This document shows, one piece after another, positions 1-8,211 of a stretch of 64,000 bases of DNA (position 1 is the first letter of the stretch; each line of letters begins with the position of its first letter). The notes below the pieces were generated by a model that was given only the letters and a program-made list of their open reading frames with translations, searched no databases and had not been told where the DNA came from. The stretch is from Dethiosulfatibacter aminovorans DSM 17477 (GTDB lineage Bacteria; Bacillota; Clostridia; Tissierellales; Dethiosulfatibacteraceae), in the NCBI RefSeq assembly GCF_900142005.1, contig NZ_FQZL01000005.1, positions 186,001 through 250,000 on the forward strand, given 5' to 3'. The translations under genes and the position numbers were made by a program.

Positions 1-423
1 GCAGGAGAGGAAATATACAATGAGAATAAGATACTTGCGGACTTGGCCGGTGGTCTTATTGCAACATTGCCTATGGAAGCAGATTATTATCAAGAAAAAG
101 ATGGGGTTGGAGATTTACTTCACAAGTACATCATGAGAAATCCTGAAATTTCAGCAGAGAACCAGCACAGATGCTTCAGGATGATTGAAGACCAGATGAT
201 TTCCGAGTTTGGTGGAGCAATGATAGTTGCAGGTCTTCATGGTGGTGGATCTCCACAGATGGAAGAAGTTGCAATGATGTCAAGATACGACCTTGAAGAG
301 CTTAAGGGAATAGCAAAATACCTTGCAGGTATCGAGAAAGACATTCCAATTTACGACAGAGCATATGTAACACCTAGAAAGATACTTGAGAAATTCAAGA
401 AACAAGTTAAGGTACCAGTATAA
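1..423 (+). CDS. abfD: 4-hydroxybutyryl-CoA dehydratase / vinylacetyl-CoA isomerase, C-terminal part
   Basis: The frame is open from the first base of the window, so only the last 140 residues are present. The visible part contains the family's C-terminal segment, including IVAGLHGGGSPQMEE and a helix ending in YLAGI. The full enzyme (about 490 residues) is a [4Fe-4S]/FAD protein that dehydrates 4-hydroxybutyryl-CoA to crotonyl-CoA through a ketyl radical. The next genes encode enzymes that take crotonyl-CoA onward, which supports the call. The ligand cysteines and FAD site would lie upstream, outside the window, so activity cannot be judged. Confidence 0.85.
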   Translation, partial: AGEEIYNENKILADLAGGLIATLPMEADYYQEKDGVGDLLHKYIMRNPEISAENQHRCFRMIEDQMISEFGGAMIVAGLHGGGSPQMEEVAMMSRYDLEELKGIAKYLAGIEKDIPIYDRAYVTPRKILEKFKKQVKVPV

Positions 424-482
424 TTAAATTTCCATGCTCGGACGGTATTAGATGCCGTCCGAGTAATAATAAGGAGGATAAT

Positions 483-1337
483 ATGAACATTAAAACCATT
501 GGTGTCGTTGGTGCCGGAACAATGGGTACAGGTATAGCCCAGGTTGCAGCAATGAAGGGATACAACGTCATCCTAAGAGATATTAAAATGGAGTATGTTG
601 AATCATCGGTAACAAAAATGGCAAAGCTTCTTGATAAAAGTGTCAAGAAAGAAAGAATTACAGAGATTCAGAAAAACGATGCTCTCGACAGGATTACAAA
701 AACAGACAAACTGGAAGATTTCAAGGATGCGGATTTGATCATAGAGGCAGTTCTTGAAAATATGGACCTCAAAAAAAGCATCTTCAGTGAACTGAACGGA
801 ATATGCAAGGAAGATACGATTTTTGCAACAAACACATCATCAATGTCTGTAACTGAAATAGCAAGTGCATCTGGAAGACCTGACAGATTCTGTGGAATAC
901 ACTTCTTTAATCCAGTACCAGTCATGAAACTTGTAGAAGTAATATATGGAATGGATTCTTCAAAGAAAACTATAGAAATGGCTCTTGAGTTTTCTCTTTC
1001 TCTAGGAAAGACTCCAGTAGAAGTCAAGAAGGATTCTCCTGGATTCATAGTAAACAGACTTTTGATACCTTATATGAATGAAGCTGCAAGACTTCTTGAA
1101 GAAGGTGTTGCATCAGTGGAAGATATCGATACTGCAGTGAAGCTTGGCCTGAATTATCCAATGGGACCTTTCCAGATGTTCGATTTCGGTGGAATAGACC
1201 TTAGTGTGATTATTTCAGAATATTTCAGAGATGAATTCAATGATTTAGGGTATGCACCCCAATTGATACTAAAACAGATGATCAGAGCTGGAAAGACAGG
1301 AATGAAATGTGGAGAAGGCTTTTATAAATACGAATAG
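483..1337 (+). CDS. hbd: 3-hydroxybutyryl-CoA dehydrogenase
   Basis: This 284-residue protein has the normal length of the short clostridial enzyme. The N-terminal Rossmann motif GAGTMG lies at residues 10-15, and the catalytic-domain signature HFFNPVPVMKLVEV follows in the middle. It interconverts (S)-3-hydroxybutyryl-CoA and acetoacetyl-CoA using NAD(P). The ATG at 483 has an AAGGAGG site about 8 bases upstream. It sits between the 4-hydroxybutyryl-CoA dehydratase and crotonase genes, so the set links 4-hydroxybutyrate, crotonyl-CoA and acetoacetyl-CoA. Direction of flux (oxidation to acetate or reduction toward butyrate) cannot be read from sequence; no butyryl-CoA dehydrogenase is in the window. 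Confidence 0.95.
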   Translation: MNIKTIGVVGAGTMGTGIAQVAAMKGYNVILRDIKMEYVESSVTKMAKLLDKSVKKERITEIQKNDALDRITKTDKLEDFKDADLIIEAVLENMDLKKSIFSELNGICKEDTIFATNTSSMSVTEIASASGRPDRFCGIHFFNPVPVMKLVEVIYGMDSSKKTIEMALEFSLSLGKTPVEVKKDSPGFIVNRLLIPYMNEAARLLEEGVASVEDIDTAVKLGLNYPMGPFQMFDFGGIDLSVIISEYFRDEFNDLGYAPQLILKQMIRAGKTGMKCGEGFYKYE

Positions 1338-1350
1338 AGGCGGTAACAAT

Positions 1351-2139
1351 ATGATCGGGGAATTTAAGAATGTTTTATTGAAAAAAGAAGACAATATTGC
1401 AACAATAACTTTGAACAGACCAACTGCTCTTAATGCATTGTGTAATGATTTGAACGACGATATGATAGAAGCTATCAATATTATAAGACAAGATTTGGAT
1501 ATAAGAGTACTGATCATTACTGGAAGCGAAAAGGCTTTTGCTGCAGGGGCTGATATCAAAGAGATGATGGATTCAAATTTGTTTGAGGCTGAAAGAACGT
1601 CAGAGAAAGCCCATTTTATCAATGACACTTTGGAATCATTGCCTATACCTGTAATAGCTGCAGTTAACGGACCTGCCCTTGGAGGCGGATGTGAGTTGTC
1701 ACTTGCCTGCGATTTCAGGATAGCGGGCGAGAATGCCATGTTCGGACTTCCCGAGGTTGGAATTGGAGTTATTCCAGGTGCCGGCGGTACGCAGAGACTC
1801 ACAAAAATGATAGGTGCGGTTAAAGCCAAGGAAATGGTCATGTCAGGTAAAATGGTCAAGGGCAGGGAAGCTTATGAGATCGGCCTTGTGACAAAGTGTG
1901 TTGCTGATGAAGAGGTGATGGAAGAGGCTGTGAAATATGCAAAAAAACTATGCCAAAAGCCTGCTTCAGCACTGCAGTTCGCTAAGTCTGCCATTAATTA
2001 TGCAGTTGATAATGATATAAATACTGGAAAAAGATTTGAAAAGGCATTGTTTTCATCTTGTTTTTCCACGGAAGATCAAAAGGAAGGAATGAAAGCCTTC
2101 ACTGAAAAAAGAAGACCGGAATACAGCAACAAAAGATAA
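1351..2139 (+). CDS. crt: enoyl-CoA hydratase (crotonase)
   Basis: A 262-residue crotonase-fold hydratase that adds water to crotonyl-CoA. The oxyanion-hole motif GPALGGGCE and the two catalytic glutamates are visible at E115 and E135 (the latter in GLPEVGIGVIPGAGG). The start chosen is ATG 1351, 13 bases after the hbd stop codon with GAGGCGG upstream; a longer in-frame extension to 1309 would overlap hbd and is not family-like. Together with hbd it carries out the standard crotonyl-CoA to acetoacetyl-CoA steps. It also gives a reference for the aberrant crotonase-like protein two genes downstream. Confidence 0.93.
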   Translation: MIGEFKNVLLKKEDNIATITLNRPTALNALCNDLNDDMIEAINIIRQDLDIRVLIITGSEKAFAAGADIKEMMDSNLFEAERTSEKAHFINDTLESLPIPVIAAVNGPALGGGCELSLACDFRIAGENAMFGLPEVGIGVIPGAGGTQRLTKMIGAVKAKEMVMSGKMVKGREAYEIGLVTKCVADEEVMEEAVKYAKKLCQKPASALQFAKSAINYAVDNDINTGKRFEKALFSSCFSTEDQKEGMKAFTEKRRPEYSNKR

Positions 2140-2163
2140 AAAACATTTGAAAGGAAAGTGAAA

Positions 2164-3732
2164 ATGGCTAAATTTATTGATTCTAGTGAAGTTTGTAATA
2201 TTATCAAGGACGGGGATACGATTTTTACTACCGGGATAACAATGGGTGGTTTCGCTGAAGAAGTAGTCATGGAACTTGAAAAGAGTTTCTTGGATAAAGG
2301 ACATCCTAGAGATTTGACAATATATTTCCAGTCAGCAGTAGGAAACAGAGGAGAAAGGGGATTCGCCCACATTGCTCGTGAAGGATTGCTCAAAAGGGCT
2401 GTTGGAGGTCATTTGATGGGTTGCGGACCTGCCATGACAAAACTGTCAGGGGACAACAAGGCTGAGGTATTCAATCTTCCTCAGGGAGTTCTTTCAACAA
2501 TGCCCAGATATATTGCTGCAAGAAAACCTGGAGTAATCACTAAAGTGGGTCTTGGAACAATGATGGATCCAAGGCAGCTTGGCGGTACAATGAACCAGAG
2601 GGCAAAGGATGCTGAGCCAATAATCGACTTGATAAACCTTAATGATGAAGAATGGCTTATGTATAAACTGCCGAAAGTGGATATTGGACTCATAAGAGGA
2701 ACCTATGCAGATGAAAAAGGCAACATATCCATGGATAAGGAAGGATACAAGCTGGGACAGCTTGCAATGGCCCAGGCTGCGAGAGCATGCGGTGGAAAGG
2801 TGATATGTCAGGTTGAAAGCATAATACAGTCAGGATCCACAAATCCAAAGGATATCATCGTTCCGGGCATAATGGTCGATTACATATATGTAGCAAAACC
2901 TGAATACCACTGGCAGACAGCACAAACGGTTTACAATCCTGTCTTTGCCGGCGAACATAGAGTTCCCCTTGAAAGCCTTCCAATGGAAAAGCTTAGCCCA
3001 AGGAAAGTAATCGCCAGAAGAGCAGCTATGGAATTGACTCCCGGTAATGTTGTAAACCTGGGGGTAGGTATTCCTGAAGCCATAGCTTCTGTTGCTGCGG
3101 AAGAAGGCGTTTTGGATCTGTTCACGCTAACAACGGAGGCAGGTGGTATCGGAGGAATGCCTGCAAACAAGCACGATTTCGGATGCTGCTGGAATGCAGA
3201 TGCAACTATTGAAATGGCTGATCAGTTTGACTTCTATGATGGCGGTGGATTGGACTTCGCCGGACTGGGCGCATTGCAGATAAGTCCGGAGGGTAATCTC
3301 AATGCCAGCATGCTGAATGGTGGAGGAATCGGAGTAGGAGGTTTCATCAATGTTGCAGGAGGATCAAAGAAGATAGTATTCTCATTGATTTTCTGTGGAG
3401 GTCTTGAAGCTGACATAGCCGATGGAAAACTTAATATTCTTAAAGAGGGAAAAATCGTCAAGTTCAAGGATGAGATTGAGCAGGTTTCCTTTAACGGAAA
3501 ACTTGCACTGGAAGATGGAAAAGAAGTTCTCATAGTAACTGAAAGAGCAGTTTTCAAACTCACCGAAGACGGTTGGGAGCTGATTGAAGTAGCTCCCGGA
3601 GTGGATATGGAAAAGGATGTTCTCGCCAACATGATGTTTAAACCTATTATTAAGGACGTGAAGCAAATGCCTTCAAGTATCTTTAATGAAAATTGGGGAG
3701 AAATGAGCGAATTAATGAAGAAAAAGTCATAG
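2164..3732 (+). CDS. fused family I CoA-transferase (acetate/propionate CoA-transferase type)
   Basis: This 522-residue protein contains both halves of a family I CoA-transferase in one chain. The second half has the TTEAGGIGGMPA segment in which Glu at about residue 325 is expected to form the glutamyl-CoA thioester. Length and order match propionate or acetate CoA-transferases (EC 2.8.3.1/2.8.3.8). In this operon it could activate 4-hydroxybutyrate or remove CoA from acetyl- or butyryl-CoA; the acyl specificity is not readable. GTG 2158 is only two bases after AAGGA, so ATG 2164, with spacing 8, was chosen. Confidence 0.85.
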   Translation: MAKFIDSSEVCNIIKDGDTIFTTGITMGGFAEEVVMELEKSFLDKGHPRDLTIYFQSAVGNRGERGFAHIAREGLLKRAVGGHLMGCGPAMTKLSGDNKAEVFNLPQGVLSTMPRYIAARKPGVITKVGLGTMMDPRQLGGTMNQRAKDAEPIIDLINLNDEEWLMYKLPKVDIGLIRGTYADEKGNISMDKEGYKLGQLAMAQAARACGGKVICQVESIIQSGSTNPKDIIVPGIMVDYIYVAKPEYHWQTAQTVYNPVFAGEHRVPLESLPMEKLSPRKVIARRAAMELTPGNVVNLGVGIPEAIASVAAEEGVLDLFTLTTEAGGIGGMPANKHDFGCCWNADATIEMADQFDFYDGGGLDFAGLGALQISPEGNLNASMLNGGGIGVGGFINVAGGSKKIVFSLIFCGGLEADIADGKLNILKEGKIVKFKDEIEQVSFNGKLALEDGKEVLIVTERAVFKLTEDGWELIEVAPGVDMEKDVLANMMFKPIIKDVKQMPSSIFNENWGEMSELMKKKS

Positions 3733-3745
3733 AGGAGAAATTGCG

Positions 3746-4651
3746 ATGAATAATGGATTTGATCAATATGCCGTTGTCTCCAGCTTTAACAATATTGAAG
3801 TAAGAGACATGGAAGGTGGAATAGCGGCATTGATAATAGGAGACAGCTCAGCTGGGATTGATTCAAAGACAGCTGAATGGATAGCGGAAACCATTGAAAA
3901 GATTGAAACTGATATCGACGGTCTTGTGATTGTAGGCTGCGATAATGCTGCAATAAAAGTTGATGCTGCCGCTGAAGATGTAGATTCAATACAAAAATTT
4001 ATTAGAAAGATCAAACTATACAACAAGCCAGTCGTATCGATTGTATCAGGGCCGATTACTGGAGCTGGATATGATATAGTTAAAAACAGCCACGGAGTTG
4101 TTGCAGGAGCTGATATAACAAAAACCGGTTACGATTTTAAAAATGGAGTATTACCTTTAGGTGGTGGACTGACATCTCACATAATGGATACATATGGAAT
4201 GGGCGATGGTATCAGAGGTATGGATATAATTCCTTTCTTAAAGGTATTGGTAGACAGGATAATATTGCCAAGCAAGGCGGAAAGTACGGAAGATTTTATA
4301 GGTCTGGGACTTCTGCCAAAGGATACTGTAGTACTTGGAAGTGATGTGGATATGGTGGCTGTTGCAAAAAACAAGGCGCCAACCATGGCTGTTGAAGGGT
4401 TCAAGCCATATGTTGAGAGAACAGTGACTGCCGTAGGAACAATGGGGCAGGCTGCATTGGGAATAGTACTTCTGAACAGACACGAAGGACTGTTCATGCC
4501 GGATGACATATATGAAAAGGCATTAGGCGTAGTTAAGGTTATAAGTGGAGGAGATGTACCAAAAGGTACTGAAGTGCCTGAGGAACAGCTTCTTAAGCTT
4601 GAATCTGAATACTTTAAGAATACAATCATAGGAAATGAGGTGTCGGCATGA
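3746..4651 (+). CDS. crotonase-like protein resembling the hydratase half of FadN, with substituted catalytic acids
   Basis: A 301-residue protein. Its last third (GGDVPKGTEVPEEQLLKLE) resembles my recollection of the C-terminus of the fused hydroxyacyl-CoA dehydrogenase/enoyl-CoA hydratase FadN, and GPITGAG at 102-108 occupies the place of the oxyanion hole. In ordinary crotonases two glutamates 20 residues apart act on the water; here the aligned positions are D110 and D130, also 20 apart. The dehydrogenase half is absent, being supplied separately by hbd. It overlaps the thiolase start by 4 bases and has a GAGGAG site. It may be a hydratase or isomerase of altered activity, or a structural partner. 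Confidence 0.6.
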   Translation: MNNGFDQYAVVSSFNNIEVRDMEGGIAALIIGDSSAGIDSKTAEWIAETIEKIETDIDGLVIVGCDNAAIKVDAAAEDVDSIQKFIRKIKLYNKPVVSIVSGPITGAGYDIVKNSHGVVAGADITKTGYDFKNGVLPLGGGLTSHIMDTYGMGDGIRGMDIIPFLKVLVDRIILPSKAESTEDFIGLGLLPKDTVVLGSDVDMVAVAKNKAPTMAVEGFKPYVERTVTAVGTMGQAALGIVLLNRHEGLFMPDDIYEKALGVVKVISGGDVPKGTEVPEEQLLKLESEYFKNTIIGNEVSA

Positions 4652-5817
4652 GAGAGGTTGTAATCGTTAGTTATGCAAGATCAGCAGTGGGAAAGGCTCC
4701 CAGGGGAAAGCTCAAGTACACTAGACCAGAGTCTCTGGCAGCCCAAGTGCTGAAAGGGTTGATGGACAGAACCCCCGGTGTTGCATACGAGGATGTTGAA
4801 GATATAGTGATGGGAAATGCATTTCCAGAGGCAGAACAGGGACTTAACATAGGAAGAACGGCATCAGCTCTTGCGGGCTTCCCTGATTCTACAGCAGGTC
4901 AAACTGTGAACAGATTCTGTTCATCGGGTGTACAGACAATAGCAACTGCAAACAATGCAATTTTGGCAGGAAACATTGACATAGCAATTGCCGGTGGAGT
5001 GGAAAGTATGAGTACCATTCCTGGAGGCGGAAACATGAACTTCCCTGAGATTGCATTGATGGGCAGTAAGCCGGGCCATTATATGTCAATGGGAATTACA
5101 GCAGAAAATGTTGCATCCAAGTACAATGTAAGCAGGGAGAAGCAGGATGCTCTAGCATTGAGAAGCCATTTGAGAGCTCAAGCTGCTCAGGAGAACGGAC
5201 TTTTTGATGATGAAATAATAGACATTGAAGCTATAAGACCCCTTGAAGACGGAAGCGGACAGGAAACCTTTATATTCAACAAGGACGAGGGAATTAGGTA
5301 TGGACAGACAAAAGAGGCTCTTGCAAAGCTCAGACCGGTATTCAAAAGGGACGGAAGTGTAACAGCGGGAAATTCCTCTCAGACAAGCGATGGCGCAGGT
5401 TTTGTAATGCTAATGACTAAGGAAAAGGCGCTATCTCTTGGATTGAAGCCTCTTGCAAAGGTAAAGGCCTTTTCGGCAGTAGGAGTCGATCCTGCAATAA
5501 TGGGTGTTGGACCAATGTATGCTATACCCAAGGCATTGAAGCAGGCAGGAATGACACTTAAGGACATCGAACTTATCGAATTGAACGAAGCCTTTGCATC
5601 ACAGGCTATAGCATGTATAGAGACACTTGGAATCAATGAGGAAATCACTAATGTAAACGGTGGAGCAATAGCACTTGGACATCCTCTTGGCGGAAGTGGT
5701 GCATTCCTTACATCTAAACTGTTCAGTGAAATGAAAAGAAGACAATTATCAACAGGTTTAGTAAGCATGTGCATCGGTGGAGGAATGGGAGCAGCCATAA
5801 TCTACGAAATGCTGTAA
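4648..5817 (+). CDS. acetyl-CoA acetyltransferase (thiolase)
   Basis: A 389-residue type II thiolase that cleaves acetoacetyl-CoA with CoA to two acetyl-CoA, or runs in reverse. The acyl-accepting Cys91 lies in NRFCSSG, the GGAIALGHPLGGSGA box carries the catalytic His, and the C-terminal CIGGGMGAA carries the second Cys. Its ATG overlaps the stop of the preceding gene in an ATGA tetramer, indicating translational coupling. It completes the path from 4-hydroxybutyryl-CoA to acetyl-CoA encoded by the genes before it. Confidence 0.93.
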   Translation: MREVVIVSYARSAVGKAPRGKLKYTRPESLAAQVLKGLMDRTPGVAYEDVEDIVMGNAFPEAEQGLNIGRTASALAGFPDSTAGQTVNRFCSSGVQTIATANNAILAGNIDIAIAGGVESMSTIPGGGNMNFPEIALMGSKPGHYMSMGITAENVASKYNVSREKQDALALRSHLRAQAAQENGLFDDEIIDIEAIRPLEDGSGQETFIFNKDEGIRYGQTKEALAKLRPVFKRDGSVTAGNSSQTSDGAGFVMLMTKEKALSLGLKPLAKVKAFSAVGVDPAIMGVGPMYAIPKALKQAGMTLKDIELIELNEAFASQAIACIETLGINEEITNVNGGAIALGHPLGGSGAFLTSKLFSEMKRRQLSTGLVSMCIGGGMGAAIIYEML

Positions 5818-5853
5818 AATTTGGAATTTAGAAATTAAAAAAAGAGGTCACTT

Positions 5854-6132
5854 ATGGAAGAAAAAATATTACAAATAATTGAAGAAATAATCAATCCAAA
5901 GCTTCTTGAACATGACGGCTGGATAGAATTTGACAAGATCGTAGACAATAAGTTGTGTATCAAATTCAGGGGAGCATGCAGTGGGTGCGGAGCCAATCAA
6001 GCGACATTGGATGATATAATAAAGCCTGAAATACTGAATGGAGTCGAAGAGATAACGGATGTATTGATTGCTGACTATGTAAGCGAGGAACTGATTGATC
6101 TTGCAAGGTCAATACTTGGCGGCAAAAAGTGA
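5854..6132 (+). CDS. NifU-like iron-sulfur scaffold domain protein
   Basis: A 92-residue single-domain protein resembling the C-terminal Nfu domain of NifU. The CSGCG motif (residues 46-50), with the Cys-x-x-Cys that binds a transient Fe-S cluster between two subunits, is intact. Such proteins deliver clusters to apo-proteins. A likely client in this operon is the [4Fe-4S] dehydratase encoded at the window edge, which is inference from proximity. It starts 36 bases after the thiolase stop behind AAAGAGG, so co-transcription is plausible. Confidence 0.8.
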   Translation: MEEKILQIIEEIINPKLLEHDGWIEFDKIVDNKLCIKFRGACSGCGANQATLDDIIKPEILNGVEEITDVLIADYVSEELIDLARSILGGKK

Positions 6133-6303
6133 CTGTAATGGACATATTATTGAATGATTGACTTGCAATGACATTCCAATAGTTTATTATTTTATGGGAC
6201 GGATTATGAAACAACTCCTACAACTATACAAATATCAAATAATCAAGAATTTCAGTTAACAATAAAGATAATTTATGAAGTCCGTTTTATAAAATATTAT
6301 ATT
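6133..6303. other. AT-rich intergenic stretch before the FabK-like gene
   Basis: This is the first part of a 270-base gap between the NifU-like gene and the flavoenzyme gene. I see no ORF with a plausible start site and no convincing terminator here. TTGACTTGCAATG near 6160 could be part of a promoter but has no well-spaced -10 box. The rest of the gap holds the structured leader listed next. Confidence 0.4.
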
Positions 6304-6399
6304 CAAGCAGCCGAGCTTTGTTTTCAGGGAAACATGGCTTGGCAGCTTGTATTTACAAATAGGGAGGCTGTGGCCCTTCAATTGAAAGGCCATTTTATT
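6304..6399 (+). promoter_or_regulatory. structured leader of the FabK-like gene: two stem-loops, the second covering the ribosome site
   Basis: CAAGCAGCCGAGC (6304-6316) pairs with GCTTGGCAGCTTG (6337-6349) over 13 positions with one mismatch and one G-U. A second stem, GGCC..TTCAATTGAA..GGCC at 6372-6391, is followed by ATTTTATT. Its 3' arm contains the only Shine-Dalgarno-like AAAGG (6385-6389) for ATG 6403. The layout would suit attenuation or translational sequestration. It matches no riboswitch that I recognise. Confidence 0.45.
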
Positions 6400-6402
6400 A
6401 AA

Positions 6403-7335
6403 ATGAAAATAAATGAGATGTTGAATATAGAGTATCCCATACTGCTGGGAGGAATGGCCCAAATTTCCATGGGTGAATTTGCAGCAGCGGTGTCAAATGC
6501 CGGTGGACTTGGAGTCATAGCATCGGGGGGACTGAGTGCGGATAGGCTAAGAGAGGAAATAGGCAAATGCAAAAGGAAGACGGATAAGCCCTTTGGTGTC
6601 AATTTGATGTTGATGGCTCCCAACAGGGATGAACTGGCGAAAGTTATTGTTGATGAGGGCGTACAGGTGGTTGTGACCGGTGCCGGTTCCCCTACTCCAT
6701 ATATCCCAATGTGGAAGGGAGCAGGTATAAAGATCATATCCGTCATCCAGTCGGTAAAAATTGCAAAGAAGGTTGAGGCAATGGGAGTGGATGCAATTGT
6801 TGCAGAGGGAACGGAAGCTGGAGGTCATGTCGGTGAAACTACAACAATGGCATTGGTGCCGCAGGTAGTTGATGCAGTTTCCTTACCGGTAATTGCAGCA
6901 GGAGGCATTGCCGACGGCAGGGGAGTTGTTGCTGCCATGGCTTTGGGAGCTGAAGGCGTTCAAGTGGGAACAAGATTTCTTGTTGCTGAGGAATGTCCGG
7001 TTCATGAAAGATTCAAGGAAGAAGTCCTCAAGGCAATCGATACGGATACATTGGTGACGGGCAGAAGCATTGGTGGACCTGTTAGAGGAATCAGGAATGA
7101 AATGACTTTAAAATTTCTGGAACTTGAGGCTAGAAAGGCATCCAGGGATGAACTGGAGGACCTTTCAATGGGGTCACTGAGAAAAGCGGTGTTTGATGGT
7201 GATATGATTGAGGGATCCGTCATGGCCGGGCAGATTTGCGGAATGGTCAGTGAATGCAGCTCCGTTAAAGAGATCATTGAATCAATGTTTGAAGATGTCA
7301 AGAAAATTTACTTAAACCTTGGAAAGTTGATATGA
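6403..7335 (+). CDS. fabK: FabK-type enoyl-ACP reductase / nitronate monooxygenase-family flavoprotein
   Basis: A 310-residue TIM-barrel FMN protein. The sequence follows FabK closely from the N-terminus (YPILLGGMAQISMGEFAAAVS) through AEGTEAGGHVGETTTMALV, VIAAGGIADGRG and QVGTRFLVAEEC, to GSVMAGQICG. FabK reduces trans-2-enoyl-ACP with NAD(P)H in type II fatty acid synthesis; nitronate monooxygenases share the fold, but the H-containing GGH segment and C-terminus fit FabK better. An upstream in-frame ATG (6334) would add residues unlike the family. No other fatty acid synthesis genes are adjacent, so a role in the fermentation cluster is an alternative. Confidence 0.8.
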   Translation: MKINEMLNIEYPILLGGMAQISMGEFAAAVSNAGGLGVIASGGLSADRLREEIGKCKRKTDKPFGVNLMLMAPNRDELAKVIVDEGVQVVVTGAGSPTPYIPMWKGAGIKIISVIQSVKIAKKVEAMGVDAIVAEGTEAGGHVGETTTMALVPQVVDAVSLPVIAAGGIADGRGVVAAMALGAEGVQVGTRFLVAEECPVHERFKEEVLKAIDTDTLVTGRSIGGPVRGIRNEMTLKFLELEARKASRDELEDLSMGSLRKAVFDGDMIEGSVMAGQICGMVSECSSVKEIIESMFEDVKKIYLNLGKLI

Positions 7336-7419
7336 TTTAAAAAGAAAAATCCGATATCAATTCAAGAAAGCAAATTGATGAATGTTTGCAATAAATATAA
7401 ATTTTGAAAGGATGATGAT

Positions 7420-8121
7420 ATGAGTTCACCTGAATCGTTGGAATCAAGAAAAACCATAAATGAAGAATCAAAAAAGATTTTCAAAAGGATACCGGTATAT
7501 TTTTTCGGCATTTTCCTCATGGGTCTGGGGATTAACCTGTCAAAGCTTGCAGGACTTGGCATAACGCCTGTCAGCTCCATACCCTATGCAATAGAGCTAA
7601 TTACGGGAATAAAGCTTGGAACGGTTACCATATATATGAATCTGGTATTTATTGCACTTCAAGTTGCAATTCTGGGAAGGGAGTTCAAGTTGAGATCATG
7701 TCTGCAGTTTTTTTGCGCCTTCTTCATAGGTATTTCCATAAATGTTTCTTCCCCGGATTCCATATTCCTGTATATGATTCCAACACCGGAGAGCTATCTC
7801 TACAGGCTTTTACTTTGTGCAATCAGCTGTGTCGTGTGTGGAATTGGAATATACACCTATGTGTCGGCCAAGCTTATCCCCATACCGGGTGAAGGATTGA
7901 TTCTTTCCATCGTGGAAAAATCCAGAGGGAAGCTGGAGTTTCACAAGGTGAAAATAACGAGTGATGTCATCATGGTAATCATTTCCGCCTCCCTTTCCCT
8001 GATATTCCTTGGTGCGTTAAAATCAGTGCGGGAAGGAACTATAATTGCAGCCATATTAGTAGGTGTTGCCGTTGGCTGGTGCAAGAGGATACATGATAAA
8101 ATATTGAGTTTCAGGAAATGA
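7420..8121 (+). CDS. YczE/YitT-like integral membrane protein
   Basis: A 233-residue protein with a short cytoplasmic N-terminus (about 22 residues) and roughly five hydrophobic segments. The first segment contains the GIFLMGLGINLSKLAGLGITPV stretch typical of the YczE family, which has a Gly-rich TM1 and an ITPVSS motif. The function of this family is not established; some members sit near transporters or surfactin loci. It lies 84 bases after fabK behind GAAAGGATGATG and ends at a strong bidirectional terminator, so it is the last gene of this + strand block. Confidence 0.7.
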   Translation: MSSPESLESRKTINEESKKIFKRIPVYFFGIFLMGLGINLSKLAGLGITPVSSIPYAIELITGIKLGTVTIYMNLVFIALQVAILGREFKLRSCLQFFCAFFIGISINVSSPDSIFLYMIPTPESYLYRLLLCAISCVVCGIGIYTYVSAKLIPIPGEGLILSIVEKSRGKLEFHKVKITSDVIMVIISASLSLIFLGALKSVREGTIIAAILVGVAVGWCKRIHDKILSFRK

Positions 8122-8145
8122 AATGGAACTTATATAAAAGGAAAT

Positions 8146-8205
8146 AAAAAAATCTTCCATGAACCCTTTGATGCAATTGCATTGAAGGTTTCATGGAAGA
8201 TTTTT
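8146..8205. terminator. bidirectional intrinsic terminator
   Basis: AAAAAATCTTCCATGAA pairs with TTCATGGAAGATTTTT across a 26-base loop that itself can partly pair. T-runs flank both sides, and the convergent genes ending at 8121 (+) and 8212 (-) would both use it. Confidence 0.9.
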
Positions 8206-8211
8206 ATTTAA

